64,000 nt of DNA from assembly GCF_900107245.1 (NCBI RefSeq), contig NZ_FNPG01000009.1:62001-126000 (forward strand). Reading direction: 5' to 3'. The notes beneath the pieces are model-generated. The model saw nothing but the letters and a program-made list of their open reading frames with translations. It had not been told where the DNA came from and made no database searches. The translations under genes were made by a program, and so were the position numbers. Within the stretch, counting starts at the first letter, position 1, and every line of letters starts with the position of its first letter. This document shows positions 1-9,287 of the stretch, piece by piece. The stretch comes from Lachnobacterium bovis DSM 14045. GTDB taxonomy: Bacteria; Bacillota; Clostridia; Lachnospirales; Lachnospiraceae.

Positions 1-870
1 CTGATTAGTATATACATGACCATGACGACCATTTCTACTTGGATAAACACAATCAAAGAAATCGATTCCTCGTTCTACGCCTTCTAAAATATTAGCTGGT
101 GTACCGACACCCATAAGGTATGTTGGTTTATTAACTGGCAAATGCGGAACTACTGCATCTAAAACGCCATACATCTGTTCGTGAGATTCACCTACTGCAA
201 GTCCACCTACTGCATAACCATCTAAGTCCATTTCAGAAATTCGTTTTGCATGATCAATTCGAATATCATCATATACTGCACCCTGATTAATACCAAACAA
301 TAATTGTTCTTTATTAACTGTATCTTCAAGCGAATTAAGTCTCGCCATTTCCTTTTTACATCTTTCTAACCATCTTGTAGTTCTAGCGACCGAATCGCTT
401 ACATAGCGTCTTTCTGCTAACGCAGGTGGACATTCATCAAAAGCCATTGCAATTGTCGAACCTAAGTTAGACTGAATTTGCATACTTTCTTCAGGACCCA
501 TAAAAATTTTACGACCATCAATATGAGAATTAAAGTATACGCCTTCTTCTTTTATTTTTCTAAGCCCTGCAAGTGAAAATACCTGGAATCCGCCAGAATC
601 TGTTAAGATAGGTCTATCCCAATTCATAAATTTATGTAATCCACCAACTTCTTTAATTAATTTATCACCTGTTCTAACATGTAAGTGATAAGTGTTAGAA
701 AGTTCAACCTGACATTTAATATTCTTTAAATCATTAGTTGAAACGGCACCTTTAATAGCCGCTACTGTACCAACATTCATAAAAACCGGAGTTTGAATAT
801 CTCCGTGAATTGTATGAAATACACCTCGTTTTGCTCTACCTTCTTGCTTCAATAATTCGTATTTTGCCAT
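1..870 (-). CDS. tgt: Queuine/preQ1 tRNA-guanine transglycosylase (partial)
   Basis: Swaps the guanine at position 34 of GUN-anticodon tRNAs for the queuosine precursor preQ1. The 290 N-terminal residues are visible and the C-terminal end, including the zinc-binding cysteines, lies outside the window. The start is ATG at 868-870 with an AAGGAG-type ribosome binding site 5' to it. Family motifs seen: DSGGFQVFS near residue 90, AMAFDECPP near residue 140, GGLAVGE near residue 220, and the nucleophile Asp in FDCVYPSRNGRHG near residue 280. It is divergent from aroC. Family membership is clear from these motifs. Confidence 0.95.
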   Translation of the reverse strand, partial: MAKYELLKQEGRAKRGVFHTIHGDIQTPVFMNVGTVAAIKGAVSTNDLKNIKCQVELSNTYHLHVRTGDKLIKEVGGLHKFMNWDRPILTDSGGFQVFSLAGLRKIKEEGVYFNSHIDGRKIFMGPEESMQIQSNLGSTIAMAFDECPPALAERRYVSDSVARTTRWLERCKKEMARLNSLEDTVNKEQLLFGINQGAVYDDIRIDHAKRISEMDLDGYAVGGLAVGESHEQMYGVLDAVVPHLPVNKPTYLMGVGTPANILEGVERGIDFFDCVYPSRNGRHGHVYTNQ

Positions 871-1070
871 TATTGATCTCCTTTTTTCTCTACTTGTGAC
901 ATCTTAAGTTCAATTTCTAAAACACAGTTAGACGAACCTTTAGAAATATATTCTATTAAATTATAACGAATGTAATGCTATAAAATATACATCTAAAATG
1001 AAGTCACTGAGCTTTAATTATATACCCTTTATTCTTATTTGGCTACATATATAATATTTTTTTATATATA

Positions 1071-1099
1071 TTCATTTTTGTTTCTATTTTTGTTATAAT
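1071..1099 (+). promoter_or_regulatory. Probable aroC promoter (extended -10)
   Basis: A perfect TATAAT at 1094-1099 is preceded by TG one base upstream (1091-1092), which is an extended -10. The -35 (ttcatt, 1071-1076) is weak, at a 17-bp spacing. It lies 32 bases before the aroC start. Confidence 0.5.
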
Positions 1100-1131
1100 T
1101 ATAATTAGTTTTTTATAAAGGAGATTTAAAT

Positions 1132-2232
1132 ATGGCAGGGTCAATTTTTGGGAAAAATTTCACTATTACTACATGGGGCGAATCCCATGGAAAAGGTCTT
1201 GGTGTCGTCATCGATGGTTGTCCGGCAGGATTAGAGCTTTCAAGCGATGATATACAAGCATTTTTAGACCGACGTAAGCCTGGTCAATCTAACATAACTA
1301 CTCAAAGAAAAGAAGATGACAAGGTAACAATTTTATCAGGTGTTTTTGAAGGCAAAACAACTGGTACACCTATTTCTTTAATTGTAGAGAATACCAATCA
1401 AAAATCTAAGGACTATTCGCAAATTGCAAGTTATTATCGTCCAGGTCATGCTGATTTTGGTTTTGATATGAAATATGGTTTTCGTGATTACAGAGGTGGT
1501 GGTCGTTCATCTGGTCGTGAAACTATAGGTCGTGTGGCTGCTGGAGCAATCGCAAGCAAAATATTAAACCAACTAGGCATTACTTTACTTTGTTACACCA
1601 AATCAATAGGTGGTATATATATTGATTATGACAACTTTGACGAGGATTATATTAGTCAAAACAAATTATATATGCCTGATAGAGATGCTTTTTTTAAGGC
1701 TGACGAATATTTGGCTAAATGCATGGAAAAAAAAGATTCTGCAGGTGGATTAATTGAATGTGTAATTGAAGGTATGCCAGCTGGTATTGGAGAACCTGTT
1801 TTCGATAAATTAGATGCTCAACTAGCAAAAGCTATTTTTTCTATCGGTTCAGTAAAAGGTTTTGAGATTGGAGATGGTTTTGACGTTGTAAGTTCTACTG
1901 GTTCATATAATAATGATGAATTTTGCATTATAAATGGCGAAATATCGAAAAAGACAAATCATGCTGGAGGAATTCTAGGTGGAATGTCAGATTCAAGCCC
2001 AATTGTTTTTAGGGCAGCAATTAAACCTACTCCTTCAATAGCTTCAAAACAACATACTATAACTTGCGATGGAGAAGAAATCGAAATATCTATTAACGGT
2101 CGTCATGATCCAATTATCGTTCCACGCGCAGTTGTTGTAGTTGAATCAATGGCTGCAATTACTATTTTGGATTTGCTTCTTGAAAATATGCATGCAAGAT
2201 TAGATTCTATTGAAGATTTTTATATGAGATAA
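1132..2232 (+). CDS. aroC: Chorismate synthase
   Basis: Converts 5-enolpyruvylshikimate-3-phosphate to chorismate, the last shikimate-pathway step, using reduced FMN. The 366-aa length is normal for the family. Signatures: GESHG near residue 17, RRKPGQS near residue 48, RPGHAD near residue 105, RGGGRSSGRETIGRVAAGA near residue 120 and the C-terminal GRHDP motif near residue 322. An AAAGGAG ribosome binding site lies before ATG. It is monocistronic: divergent from tgt and facing the symporter gene across a shared terminator. No other aro genes are in the window. Confidence 0.97.
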   Translation: MAGSIFGKNFTITTWGESHGKGLGVVIDGCPAGLELSSDDIQAFLDRRKPGQSNITTQRKEDDKVTILSGVFEGKTTGTPISLIVENTNQKSKDYSQIASYYRPGHADFGFDMKYGFRDYRGGGRSSGRETIGRVAAGAIASKILNQLGITLLCYTKSIGGIYIDYDNFDEDYISQNKLYMPDRDAFFKADEYLAKCMEKKDSAGGLIECVIEGMPAGIGEPVFDKLDAQLAKAIFSIGSVKGFEIGDGFDVVSSTGSYNNDEFCIINGEISKKTNHAGGILGGMSDSSPIVFRAAIKPTPSIASKQHTITCDGEEIEISINGRHDPIIVPRAVVVVESMAAITILDLLLENMHARLDSIEDFYMR

Positions 2233-2313
2233 AGCTATTTAGCTGCAAAATAATTAATAATATTATTTTTTAGTATATTTATATAAGCAAATATTTTTTT
2301 AATACATGCATTA

Positions 2314-2351
2314 AAAACCTCTATGGATACTATATTTTCCATAGAGGTTTT
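2314..2351. terminator. Bidirectional terminator between aroC and symporter
   Basis: A perfect 14-bp stem (2314-2327 paired with 2338-2351) with a 10-base loop. The ends are A-rich and T-rich on each strand, so it can terminate both converging genes. Confidence 0.88.
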
Positions 2352-2404
2352 CTTATATAAATATTATCGCTTTTAAATATAATTAAAATAGTATTACTAT
2401 AACA

Positions 2405-3712
2405 TTATGCTTCTTCGCTGCATTCTGAAATTTCAACTTCTTCTGCAATACTTTTATCTGAATTCCAAGATTTTAATTTGTTTTTTAATAAGTTTGAAAC
2501 AACTACTGCACATGAAGCATCTCCTGTGATATTAACAGTTGTTCTACCCATATCAAAAATTCTATCAACACCTGCAACAAGTGCAATTCCTGCAAGTGGA
2601 AGGCCAACTGATTGTAATACCATAGCTAACATAACCATACCAGCTCCTGGCACACCTGCTGTTCCGATTGAAGCAAGAGTTGCTGTTATAACAATCATAA
2701 GAAGTTGTGTTGGTGTTAAATGAATTCCGTAACATGCTGCGATAAATACTACACATACACCTTGATAGATAGCTGTTCCATCCATATTAATTGTTGCACC
2801 TAATGGTAAAACGAATGTTGATACTTCTTCTTTTGCTCCAATTCTTTTTGTACATTCTAAATTAAGAGGCAAAGTACCTACAGATGATGCACTTGAAAAT
2901 GCAAATAAAATAGCTGGCATCATTCCTTTAAAGAATTTTACAGGACTCATTCCTCCTAATGTTTTAACTGCTAATGAATAAACTACAATAACATGAATAA
3001 CATATGCTATATATGCTGCCATTAATACCATCGCTAATGAACCAATAATTCTTGGTCCTTCTTCAGCAATAACTGGTGTTAATAAACAAAAGACACCAAT
3101 TGGTGAAAGCTTCAAAATCATATCCATCGCCTTCATAAATACTTCATTAGCTACATCAATTGCTTTAATTGCAGGCGATGCTTTTGGTCCAGCAAGAATT
3201 ACAGCAAAGCCTAAAATCAAAGCCATAACAATCACCTGTAACATATTCGCCTCTGTAATTGGTGCTAAAAAGTTCGATGGAAAAATATTAACGATTGTAT
3301 CCATCAACGATTGACCTTTTTGTGCCTTATATGTAACACCCTCTACTGATAGTCTAGGGAATAAATTCGAAAAAATATTAGCAACTCCTAATCCAATTGC
3401 TGTTGCAAATGCTGTTGTACATAAATAGTAAAGAAGAGTTGTTCCACCAACTGCTCCTACCTTTTTTATATCTTTCATAGAAACAACACCAGCCATTATA
3501 GAAAACAAAACGATTGGCCCAACAATAAATTTAACCAAATTTAAAAATATTGTACCAAATGGCAAAATATACTTATCTACTAATGATATATTCTCTCCTA
3601 AAAACGCACTACTTGCCAAACCTGTTAGTATTGCTAAAACTAACGCAATAAAAATCTGTACCGCAAGAGGCATAGGTTTTTTCTTTGTTGATTTCTCCAC
3701 AGCATTACTCAT
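2405..3712 (-). CDS. Dicarboxylate/amino acid:cation symporter (DAACS/GltPh-type)
   Basis: A secondary transporter of the glutamate/aspartate/C4-dicarboxylate (or Ser/Thr) family; 435 aa with about eight membrane helices and two re-entrant loops. Family signatures: the serine-rich hairpin FSSASSVGTLPL near residue 275, GATINMDGTA near residue 305, the second hairpin GTAGVPGAGM near residue 352, and DRIFDMGRTTVNITGD near residue 385, which carries the Asp, Arg/Thr and Asn substrate and cation ligands. The exact substrate (glutamate, aspartate, serine or dicarboxylate) cannot be fixed from sequence. ATG is preceded by AGGAGG. It is single-gene, with its own promoter candidate and terminator. 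Confidence 0.92.
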   Translation of the reverse strand: MSNAVEKSTKKKPMPLAVQIFIALVLAILTGLASSAFLGENISLVDKYILPFGTIFLNLVKFIVGPIVLFSIMAGVVSMKDIKKVGAVGGTTLLYYLCTTAFATAIGLGVANIFSNLFPRLSVEGVTYKAQKGQSLMDTIVNIFPSNFLAPITEANMLQVIVMALILGFAVILAGPKASPAIKAIDVANEVFMKAMDMILKLSPIGVFCLLTPVIAEEGPRIIGSLAMVLMAAYIAYVIHVIVVYSLAVKTLGGMSPVKFFKGMMPAILFAFSSASSVGTLPLNLECTKRIGAKEEVSTFVLPLGATINMDGTAIYQGVCVVFIAACYGIHLTPTQLLMIVITATLASIGTAGVPGAGMVMLAMVLQSVGLPLAGIALVAGVDRIFDMGRTTVNITGDASCAVVVSNLLKNKLKSWNSDKSIAEEVEISECSEEA

Positions 3713-3762
3713 ACTTCTAATTTCCTCCTATTACGTATAACAACTGTAAAATTACATTTTTT

Positions 3763-3791
3763 AGTTTACAATAATTATATATATACGTCAA
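3763..3791 (-). promoter_or_regulatory. Candidate promoter of the DAACS symporter
   Basis: On the minus strand TTGACG (3786-3791), a 17-bp spacer, then TAAACT (3763-3768). This would give a leader of about 45 bases. Confidence 0.4.
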
Positions 3792-3880
3792 TAGATTTTT
3801 GCATATTTTTATAGTAAAATATTCATTTGCGTTTCCTGGATAATCTTATTTTTTTAAATTTTACTTATTTTTAGCACTTT

Positions 3881-3914
3881 TATTCTAATAAGTGATAGGT
3901 TGTTTATTAGAATA
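3881..3914. repeat. 11-bp perfect inverted repeat in a 383-bp gene-free region
   Basis: TATTCTAATAA at 3881-3891 is matched by TTATTAGAATA at 3904-3914, with a 12-bp spacer. AGTGATA also occurs beside both arms. The gap 3713-4095 holds this repeat, the symporter promoter candidate and the HAD terminator, and I see no gene in it. The repeat lies about 170 bp upstream of the symporter and could be an operator or a small hairpin. Confidence 0.4.
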
Positions 3915-4002
3915 GTGATAAATGTATGTTGTCTTGCAAGTTTCCGAACAGTTTCTTGCATTTTTCATCAATTATATATTCTCCTTAATTATATTTTTCC
4001 AT

Positions 4003-4064
4003 AAAAAATCTCTTCTATTACGATATATCCTTATAATTCAAGTGATATTTCATCATAGAAGAGA
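4003..4064 (-). terminator. Terminator after HAD phosphatase gene
   Basis: On the minus strand a 10-bp stem (4055-4064 with 4009-4018) enclosing 36 bases is followed directly by six T (4003-4008). It sits 31 bases after the HAD stop codon. Confidence 0.65.
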
Positions 4065-4095
4065 GTAATAAATAATAATATTTAAATATTGTTTT

Positions 4096-4704
4096 CTATA
4101 ATCCTAAAAATTCTTTTAATCTATTAACATCGCCATCAGCAAAGCAATATCCGTCCATACCGGTTTCTTTTGAAGCATTAATATTATCTTCTAAATCATC
4201 AATAAATAAACATGTTGATGGATCAAGATTGAATTTTTCATAAAAACGATTGTATATTTCTTTTTGTGGTTTCAATAATTTTTCTGGTGCTGAATAAAAA
4301 ACACCATCAAATAAATCTGCTTTTGGAACTACTTCTTTATACATTTTAGGTAAACGTACACTTGCATTTGATAAAATATATACGTTATATCCTTTATCTT
4401 TAAGTTGTTGCACAACTTCTCCCATTTCTTCATTAGGTGTCATACACACTTTATCCCATGTTTCAAAACTTTTTCTTCCTATTTCTCTAGCCTCTTCAGT
4501 CTCAAATCTACTTAACATTTTTTTAAGAGCTTTTTCTTCTGTAATTAATCCACCATCAAGCATTTCCCACTCAATTGATTTAAAAACTATCAATCCTACT
4601 TCTCTGATAATTTTTTTGTCATCTGTAAACTGTCTTGCTGCTGCATCTGAATCATATTTTACTAATACATTTCCCATGTCAAAAACTATATTCTTATACT
4701 TCAT
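4096..4704 (-). CDS. HAD-superfamily hydrolase, subfamily IA (YihX-like)
   Basis: A predicted cytoplasmic small-molecule phosphatase, 202 aa. Motif I is DMGNVL near residue 9, where the usual second Asp is Asn as in YihX-type glucose-1-phosphate phosphatases. Motif II is ILSNAS near residue 112, the motif III lysine is in LKPQKEIY near residue 145, and motif IV is FIDDLEDN near residue 166. The substrate is unknown. An AAGGAG site precedes ATG. It is the second gene after the MATE exporter, with a 22-base gap, and so is probably co-transcribed. Confidence 0.85.
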   Translation of the reverse strand: MKYKNIVFDMGNVLVKYDSDAAARQFTDDKKIIREVGLIVFKSIEWEMLDGGLITEEKALKKMLSRFETEEAREIGRKSFETWDKVCMTPNEEMGEVVQQLKDKGYNVYILSNASVRLPKMYKEVVPKADLFDGVFYSAPEKLLKPQKEIYNRFYEKFNLDPSTCLFIDDLEDNINASKETGMDGYCFADGDVNRLKEFLGL

Positions 4705-4726
4705 TCTGTTCTCCTTTGTTATAATA

Positions 4727-6076
4727 CTACTTTATTTCTTTAATAACTTTAGGCTGTTTAAATAAAAAATAAATAAGCACCAAGACTGACACTATTGTCC
4801 AACTTATTGGATAACAACTTAATATTTTCTGCAAAGATTCGCCTGGAACAATAAATTTTACCCAAACTACTCTATATGCACAAATTCCTAGTAATGTTGT
4901 AACTGTTGAAACCATAACATAATTTTCAGCCCTTAACGTTGCTGATAAAATTTCAGCAATTGCAAAAACACTATAAAACGGTGCTAAAATCTTTGAAATA
5001 GATACACCAATCTCTATTACTTCTTTATTATCTGCAAACAGTCTTAAAAGTATAGGTGCCATAGTTATAAACCCAATGGATAAGACTATGCCAATACCGA
5101 CTTCCATCATAATAACCTGTATATTTGCTTTTTTTATTCTTTCTGATAAACCTGCGCCATAATTTTGACCAACAAAAGTTGTAATTGATACAGAAAAAGC
5201 TTGATTTATCATCCACCATAATGCATCAATCCTTCCATATGCCGTCCAGGCCGCAACAACACTGACTCCCATTTGATTAAGAGAAGTTTGCACTATCATA
5301 TTTGAAACAGAAAACATACTTCCTGCAATAGCTGTAGGCAATCCAATTTTAAGAATCATTCCCAATGTTACTGGATTAATATGTAATTTCCTTAATGATA
5401 GCTCCATTCCCGGTGTTTTTTTCATTAACAAAAAGGTTATCAAAAAAGCACTAAACGCTTGAGAAATATCCGTAGCAAGTCCTGCTCCAAACACACCCAT
5501 TTTTAATATTACAACAAAAAACACATCTAATGCAATATTTAAACCACAACATGACATCAAAATATATAATGGACGTTTCGAATCTCCGATTGCCCTTAAA
5601 ATACCTGATCCAATATTGTATATTAACGTAAAAACAAGGCCAACAAACAGTGTTCTTACATACAAAATAGAATTAGCCATCAAGTTATCCGGTGTTCTTA
5701 GTAAAACTAAAAATGGTTTTACTCCGAAAAAGCCGATAACTCCAAGGGCTAATCCTCCCACTACTGCAAAAGTATACGCTGTATGTAATGAATCATCTAC
5801 CCTATCGTACTCTTTTGCTCCAAAGTATTGTGCAATAATAACTGTTGCACCTGTTGCTAACCCCATGAAAAAAGTAAAAACAAAATTTAATATTTGACCT
5901 GACGATCCACCAACACTAGCAAGAGCTTCTGATCCAGCCGACTTACCTACAATTGATGCATCAACCGTATTATACAATGTCTGGAAAAAAGCTCCTACTA
6001 ATATTGGAAAGAAAAAAATCAAAATCTGTTTCCAAATTACTCCTGTGGTTATATCGTTATTCTTTCTTACTTCCAT
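4727..6076 (-). CDS. MATE family multidrug/Na+ antiporter
   Basis: A multidrug and toxin extrusion exporter with about 12 membrane helices, 449 aa, typical of the DinF/NorM-like group. It has two homologous halves, with GAFFQTLYNTVDASIVGK at the start of the first and TSLNQMGVSVVAAWTAYGRID at the start of the second. The ATG at 6074-6076 was chosen because GAGGTG lies 7 bases upstream; a TTG four codons earlier has no suitable site. A strong promoter lies just upstream, and the gene leads a two-gene unit with the HAD phosphatase. The substrate is not predictable. Confidence 0.9.
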   Translation of the reverse strand: MEVRKNNDITTGVIWKQILIFFFPILVGAFFQTLYNTVDASIVGKSAGSEALASVGGSSGQILNFVFTFFMGLATGATVIIAQYFGAKEYDRVDDSLHTAYTFAVVGGLALGVIGFFGVKPFLVLLRTPDNLMANSILYVRTLFVGLVFTLIYNIGSGILRAIGDSKRPLYILMSCCGLNIALDVFFVVILKMGVFGAGLATDISQAFSAFLITFLLMKKTPGMELSLRKLHINPVTLGMILKIGLPTAIAGSMFSVSNMIVQTSLNQMGVSVVAAWTAYGRIDALWWMINQAFSVSITTFVGQNYGAGLSERIKKANIQVIMMEVGIGIVLSIGFITMAPILLRLFADNKEVIEIGVSISKILAPFYSVFAIAEILSATLRAENYVMVSTVTTLLGICAYRVVWVKFIVPGESLQKILSCYPISWTIVSVLVLIYFLFKQPKVIKEIK

Positions 6077-6111
6077 ATTACACCTCAATATAACTCAATT
6101 CGTATCTTTTT

Positions 6112-6140
6112 AGTATAACATACTTAGCATCATCTGCCAA
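6112..6140 (-). promoter_or_regulatory. Promoter of MATE-HAD operon
   Basis: Minus-strand TTGGCA (6135-6140), 17-bp spacer, TATACT (6112-6117), with an extended TG one base upstream of the -10. It begins only about 22 bases after the stop codon of the preceding coiled-coil gene. I see no terminator between them. Confidence 0.7.
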
Positions 6141-6162
6141 ACAATAATGTTTAACATCCATT

Positions 6163-8403
6163 TTAGACAACAGTTTTAGGCTTATTTCTCTTTCTTGCCT
6201 GTTCTAATCCAGATATATTAGGATCCCATGGCACATCAACAACCAATTCTTCAATTGCAGCTCTTCTTCGAGGTTTTTGAGTAGCCTTTTCGTGTTCTAG
6301 TAATTCTTCTTCAGCACGTCTTCTTTCTTGTTCCCTCTCAGCTTGTTGTCTTGCCCTTTCTCTTGCTCTTTCTTTTTTTTTCATATCTATTTCTTTATTT
6401 GCTCTCACTCTTGCGGCCAAGATATCAGCTTGTGTCATAACTTTTTTGGGTTCATCTAAATATGCCTCCTTTTTTGCATCTAGCTCTTTTGAAGCTTCTC
6501 TTTGATTTTTTTCAGCCATAAAAACATCTATTATATTCTGGTCCGCCTTAGATATACTAGTCTGAATATCAATATTTTTAGAGAACTTCTCAACTGCGTG
6601 GTCACGTAATTCTTTTGCATCCTTTTGAACCGCTTCAATTTTTCTTGCTTCTTCTTGTTCTTTTAATCTTTTTTCAATTTCTCTTTGTTTTCTTTCTTTT
6701 TCAAGGCGCTTTTCTTCTTCAATTCTAGCTTCACGCTCTTTTTTTTCTTTTTCAATTCGTTTTAATTCTTCTTGTCTTTTTTCTTCTTTAATCTTTTCTT
6801 TTTCTTTTTGTTTAATCTCCTTTATTTCACGTAATTCACTAGTTGTTCTATTTACAGCATCATATATGCCTTCACTGGCAGTTTTAGAAACGAATTGATC
6901 TTTATCAAATTCATTAATTCTATCAATTTCCTCTGCAAGCTCAATAAAATCATTGTTCTCGCATCGATTATATGCTGAATTCTTAGATCTTTTAATGCTT
7001 TTTTCAGTTCTTTGTTTAGCTTTTTCACGAGTATTCTTAAACTCTTCTACAAAATCTTTTGAATTAATCCCTATCAAATCTTTTTCATTACTACTTTCTG
7101 TAGTATTTACTCCTTCATTGTTTACCTCATTATTATTGTTTACTTCATTATTATTGTTTTCGCCATTCATAGTATAAACAATACCTGATTCAGACGCACT
7201 AGCTTTATTTATAAGCTCATTCTTTTCTTCTGCAAGTTTGCTTACTTTAATGTTCTTTTCTGACTTATCTTCTTTTAACATATTATTGATTTGATCCATT
7301 ATATCTCCTATAAAAATAGAATTCTGTCCCATCTGATTGACCTTTGAATCAACATCTTTTTTTATAAGCTCTATTGCATTTTTGTTATACTCAATGGATT
7401 GTTTTAATTTAGAACGTCTATTAACCAAATTATGTTTTATTTCTATCATTTCTTTTTTCTCTGTTAATGCTTCTATATATTTCTTCCAAAATTTAGGATC
7501 AGTTAAGTCTAAATCTTCAATTAAATCATAAAGTTTTTCTGTATAATATTCTAAATCATCATTAATTATCAATAGTTGTTTCTTTTCATGACAAATTGCA
7601 CTGTATTGTTCCCACAAATATAAAAATTCATACGCATTCTGAACATTGTATTTTTCTCTCGCAAATCTTACTGCATTCGTTGCATTTACATATTTCAATT
7701 TTGCTCTATTTTCAAGAATTATTGCTTGCTTTGTGTTTACTTTCGATTTTTTTATATTAGTCATCGTATCTTGAAAACGAATTACAATATATCCCACAGA
7801 AAGAACAGCAATAAATCCTGTTAAAATCATGTATTTTTGCACATCCATATACAAAGTAAAATATGCTACTCCAAGTGCAATAAGAACTCCACCAAATACA
7901 ATAGTTAAAAAAACTGATAAATATCTCAGTAAATGTTGCTCTTTAATGCTTTCTTCTTCAATATCACGCCATCTTATTTTTTCACCTTCAAGATAATTCA
8001 TATCCTTTTTTGCAGCATTCTGAAATGCTTCATTATTCTGTAATCTACGAATCGCTTTAGGTATTTCATTCTCATTAGCTTTAAACTCCTGAAATCTTTC
8101 ATCTGGCAAATCATGTTTTTTCTTTAAAATTTCATCTTTTGAATTATAAAGCTTTACAATAGATTTCGCAGCTTCTTCTATAGGCTCTTTTTTCTCTTTA
8201 GATAATTTTTCAAACACCTTAACATCATTTAAATAAGATGAAACAACATTATACTCGTCACGAGCATCTATTACATCTTTTGCAATTTCTATCATATGCT
8301 CACATTGATCAACTATATATTGTTTTACATCATTACTTGATTTTTTTTCGCTATCACTTGTTGAAACATTAACGTTCTTTTTCTTATTCTTTTTAAACAA
8401 CAT
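6163..8403 (-). CDS. Membrane-anchored coiled-coil protein, unknown function
   Basis: 746 aa and not recognised as a known enzyme. Seen: a lysine-rich N-terminus, a helical segment to about residue 160, two membrane helices at about 162-184 and 191-209, then more helical coil, an Asn/Glu repeat linker near residues 415-435 encoded by 18-bp DNA repeats, and a very charged Glu/Lys/Arg coiled coil at about 540-620. The tail is basic and ends in a short ordered-looking segment with Trp and Pro. The ATG at 8401-8403 has AGGGG 9 bases upstream; a TTG three codons earlier abuts that site. It is the last gene of the five-gene cluster and 16 bases after the helical-repeat gene. The layout suggests a membrane scaffold with cytoplasmic arms, which is inference. 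Confidence 0.75.
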   Translation of the reverse strand: MLFKKNKKKNVNVSTSDSEKKSSNDVKQYIVDQCEHMIEIAKDVIDARDEYNVVSSYLNDVKVFEKLSKEKKEPIEEAAKSIVKLYNSKDEILKKKHDLPDERFQEFKANENEIPKAIRRLQNNEAFQNAAKKDMNYLEGEKIRWRDIEEESIKEQHLLRYLSVFLTIVFGGVLIALGVAYFTLYMDVQKYMILTGFIAVLSVGYIVIRFQDTMTNIKKSKVNTKQAIILENRAKLKYVNATNAVRFAREKYNVQNAYEFLYLWEQYSAICHEKKQLLIINDDLEYYTEKLYDLIEDLDLTDPKFWKKYIEALTEKKEMIEIKHNLVNRRSKLKQSIEYNKNAIELIKKDVDSKVNQMGQNSIFIGDIMDQINNMLKEDKSEKNIKVSKLAEEKNELINKASASESGIVYTMNGENNNNEVNNNNEVNNEGVNTTESSNEKDLIGINSKDFVEEFKNTREKAKQRTEKSIKRSKNSAYNRCENNDFIELAEEIDRINEFDKDQFVSKTASEGIYDAVNRTTSELREIKEIKQKEKEKIKEEKRQEELKRIEKEKKEREARIEEEKRLEKERKQREIEKRLKEQEEARKIEAVQKDAKELRDHAVEKFSKNIDIQTSISKADQNIIDVFMAEKNQREASKELDAKKEAYLDEPKKVMTQADILAARVRANKEIDMKKKERARERARQQAEREQERRRAEEELLEHEKATQKPRRRAAIEELVVDVPWDPNISGLEQARKRNKPKTVV
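7117..7160. repeat. 18-bp tandem repeat inside the coiled-coil gene
   Basis: About 2.4 copies of an 18-bp unit (7117-7134, 7135-7152, 7153-7160), differing by one base between the full copies. It encodes an Asn-Asn-Asn-Glu-Val-Asn type linker and its copy number may vary by slippage. Confidence 0.7.
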
Positions 8404-8419
8404 TTTCTTCAACCCCTTG

Positions 8420-9226
8420 TTAGCTACATAATTTTTTATAATCCTTTTTCAAATCCACAATAAAATTTTTAATATTCTCTTCCTTTTTCTCTTTACTACT
8501 GTCTTTAAAAAATACATTTTCACTATTGTTTAAATAATAATCTTCCATTTCCTTTTTTATTTCTGATAAAACCACAGTATCTACATCATATTCTTCGGCT
8601 ATTTCATAAAATTTCTTTTCATTTTTTTCACAAAAAGCAGCATATAATCCCATTTTTAATGAATTTAAATTAGCACTCAACGAATATGCCTTTAAAAAAC
8701 AATTAATTGCCTCATTAAATTGAAACAATCTTGCATAAGCGCTTCCTATATTGTGCCAAATACTTCCTAATACTTCATCGCTCATTATATTTTTGCTAAC
8801 GGCGGATAACAATTTATAATACTCTTTAATACTTCTTAAAACTTTTCCTGCTTTTAGCAACTGGTCTGCTTTTAGCTTGCCTACTTCAATTTCCGACTTT
8901 GTCTCTAAATCTGCTAAAAGCTTTACAGTATTTTTTATTTCAGATTGTGATAAATACCCTGTTTCCGTCAACAACTTTTCTATAAAGCTAGAGACTTTAT
9001 TGTTAATTTTCAAATCATTTCTTAAACTTTCTGCAAGTTTTTTATCAAATAATTCTTTTTCAATCCATGTACATAATTGGTCAGAAGTAAGTGATTTTTC
9101 TACCAAAAACACATTCTTTTTTATCAAATATGATAATTCTTCTAAGCTATATACATTTTCAGAAATATTTTCCCAATAAAATGGTGTCTTTGCAAGTGAA
9201 CTAGTGCATAAAATTAATTCTCCCAT
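8420..9226 (-). CDS. Small TPR-like helical repeat protein, unknown function
   Basis: 268 aa, cytoplasmic, with no signal peptide or membrane helix. Residues about 130-235 form helix pairs with TPR character, including WHNIGSAYARLFQFNEAINCF and the following helix pair. The ATG at 9224-9226 is chosen because AAGGA lies 7 bases upstream. The longer frame, reaching 9376, would overlap the upstream gene and begins with an odd basic stretch. It lies 61 bases after the Hsp70-like gene and 16 bases before the coiled-coil gene. It is probably a protein-binding adaptor within the cluster, by inference. Confidence 0.7.
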   Translation of the reverse strand: MGELILCTSSLAKTPFYWENISENVYSLEELSYLIKKNVFLVEKSLTSDQLCTWIEKELFDKKLAESLRNDLKINNKVSSFIEKLLTETGYLSQSEIKNTVKLLADLETKSEIEVGKLKADQLLKAGKVLRSIKEYYKLLSAVSKNIMSDEVLGSIWHNIGSAYARLFQFNEAINCFLKAYSLSANLNSLKMGLYAAFCEKNEKKFYEIAEEYDVDTVVLSEIKKEMEDYYLNNSENVFFKDSSKEKKEENIKNFIVDLKKDYKKLCS

Positions 9227-9287
9227 AACTACATCCTTTTCTTTTTGTTCTTTCTTTTTTCCTATATTTTGGTTTTTTTTCCTTTTT

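Noticed and set aside
7117-7160. Short direct repeats as a CRISPR array
   Set aside because: The repeats are contiguous, in frame and without spacers; they encode an Asn/Glu linker.
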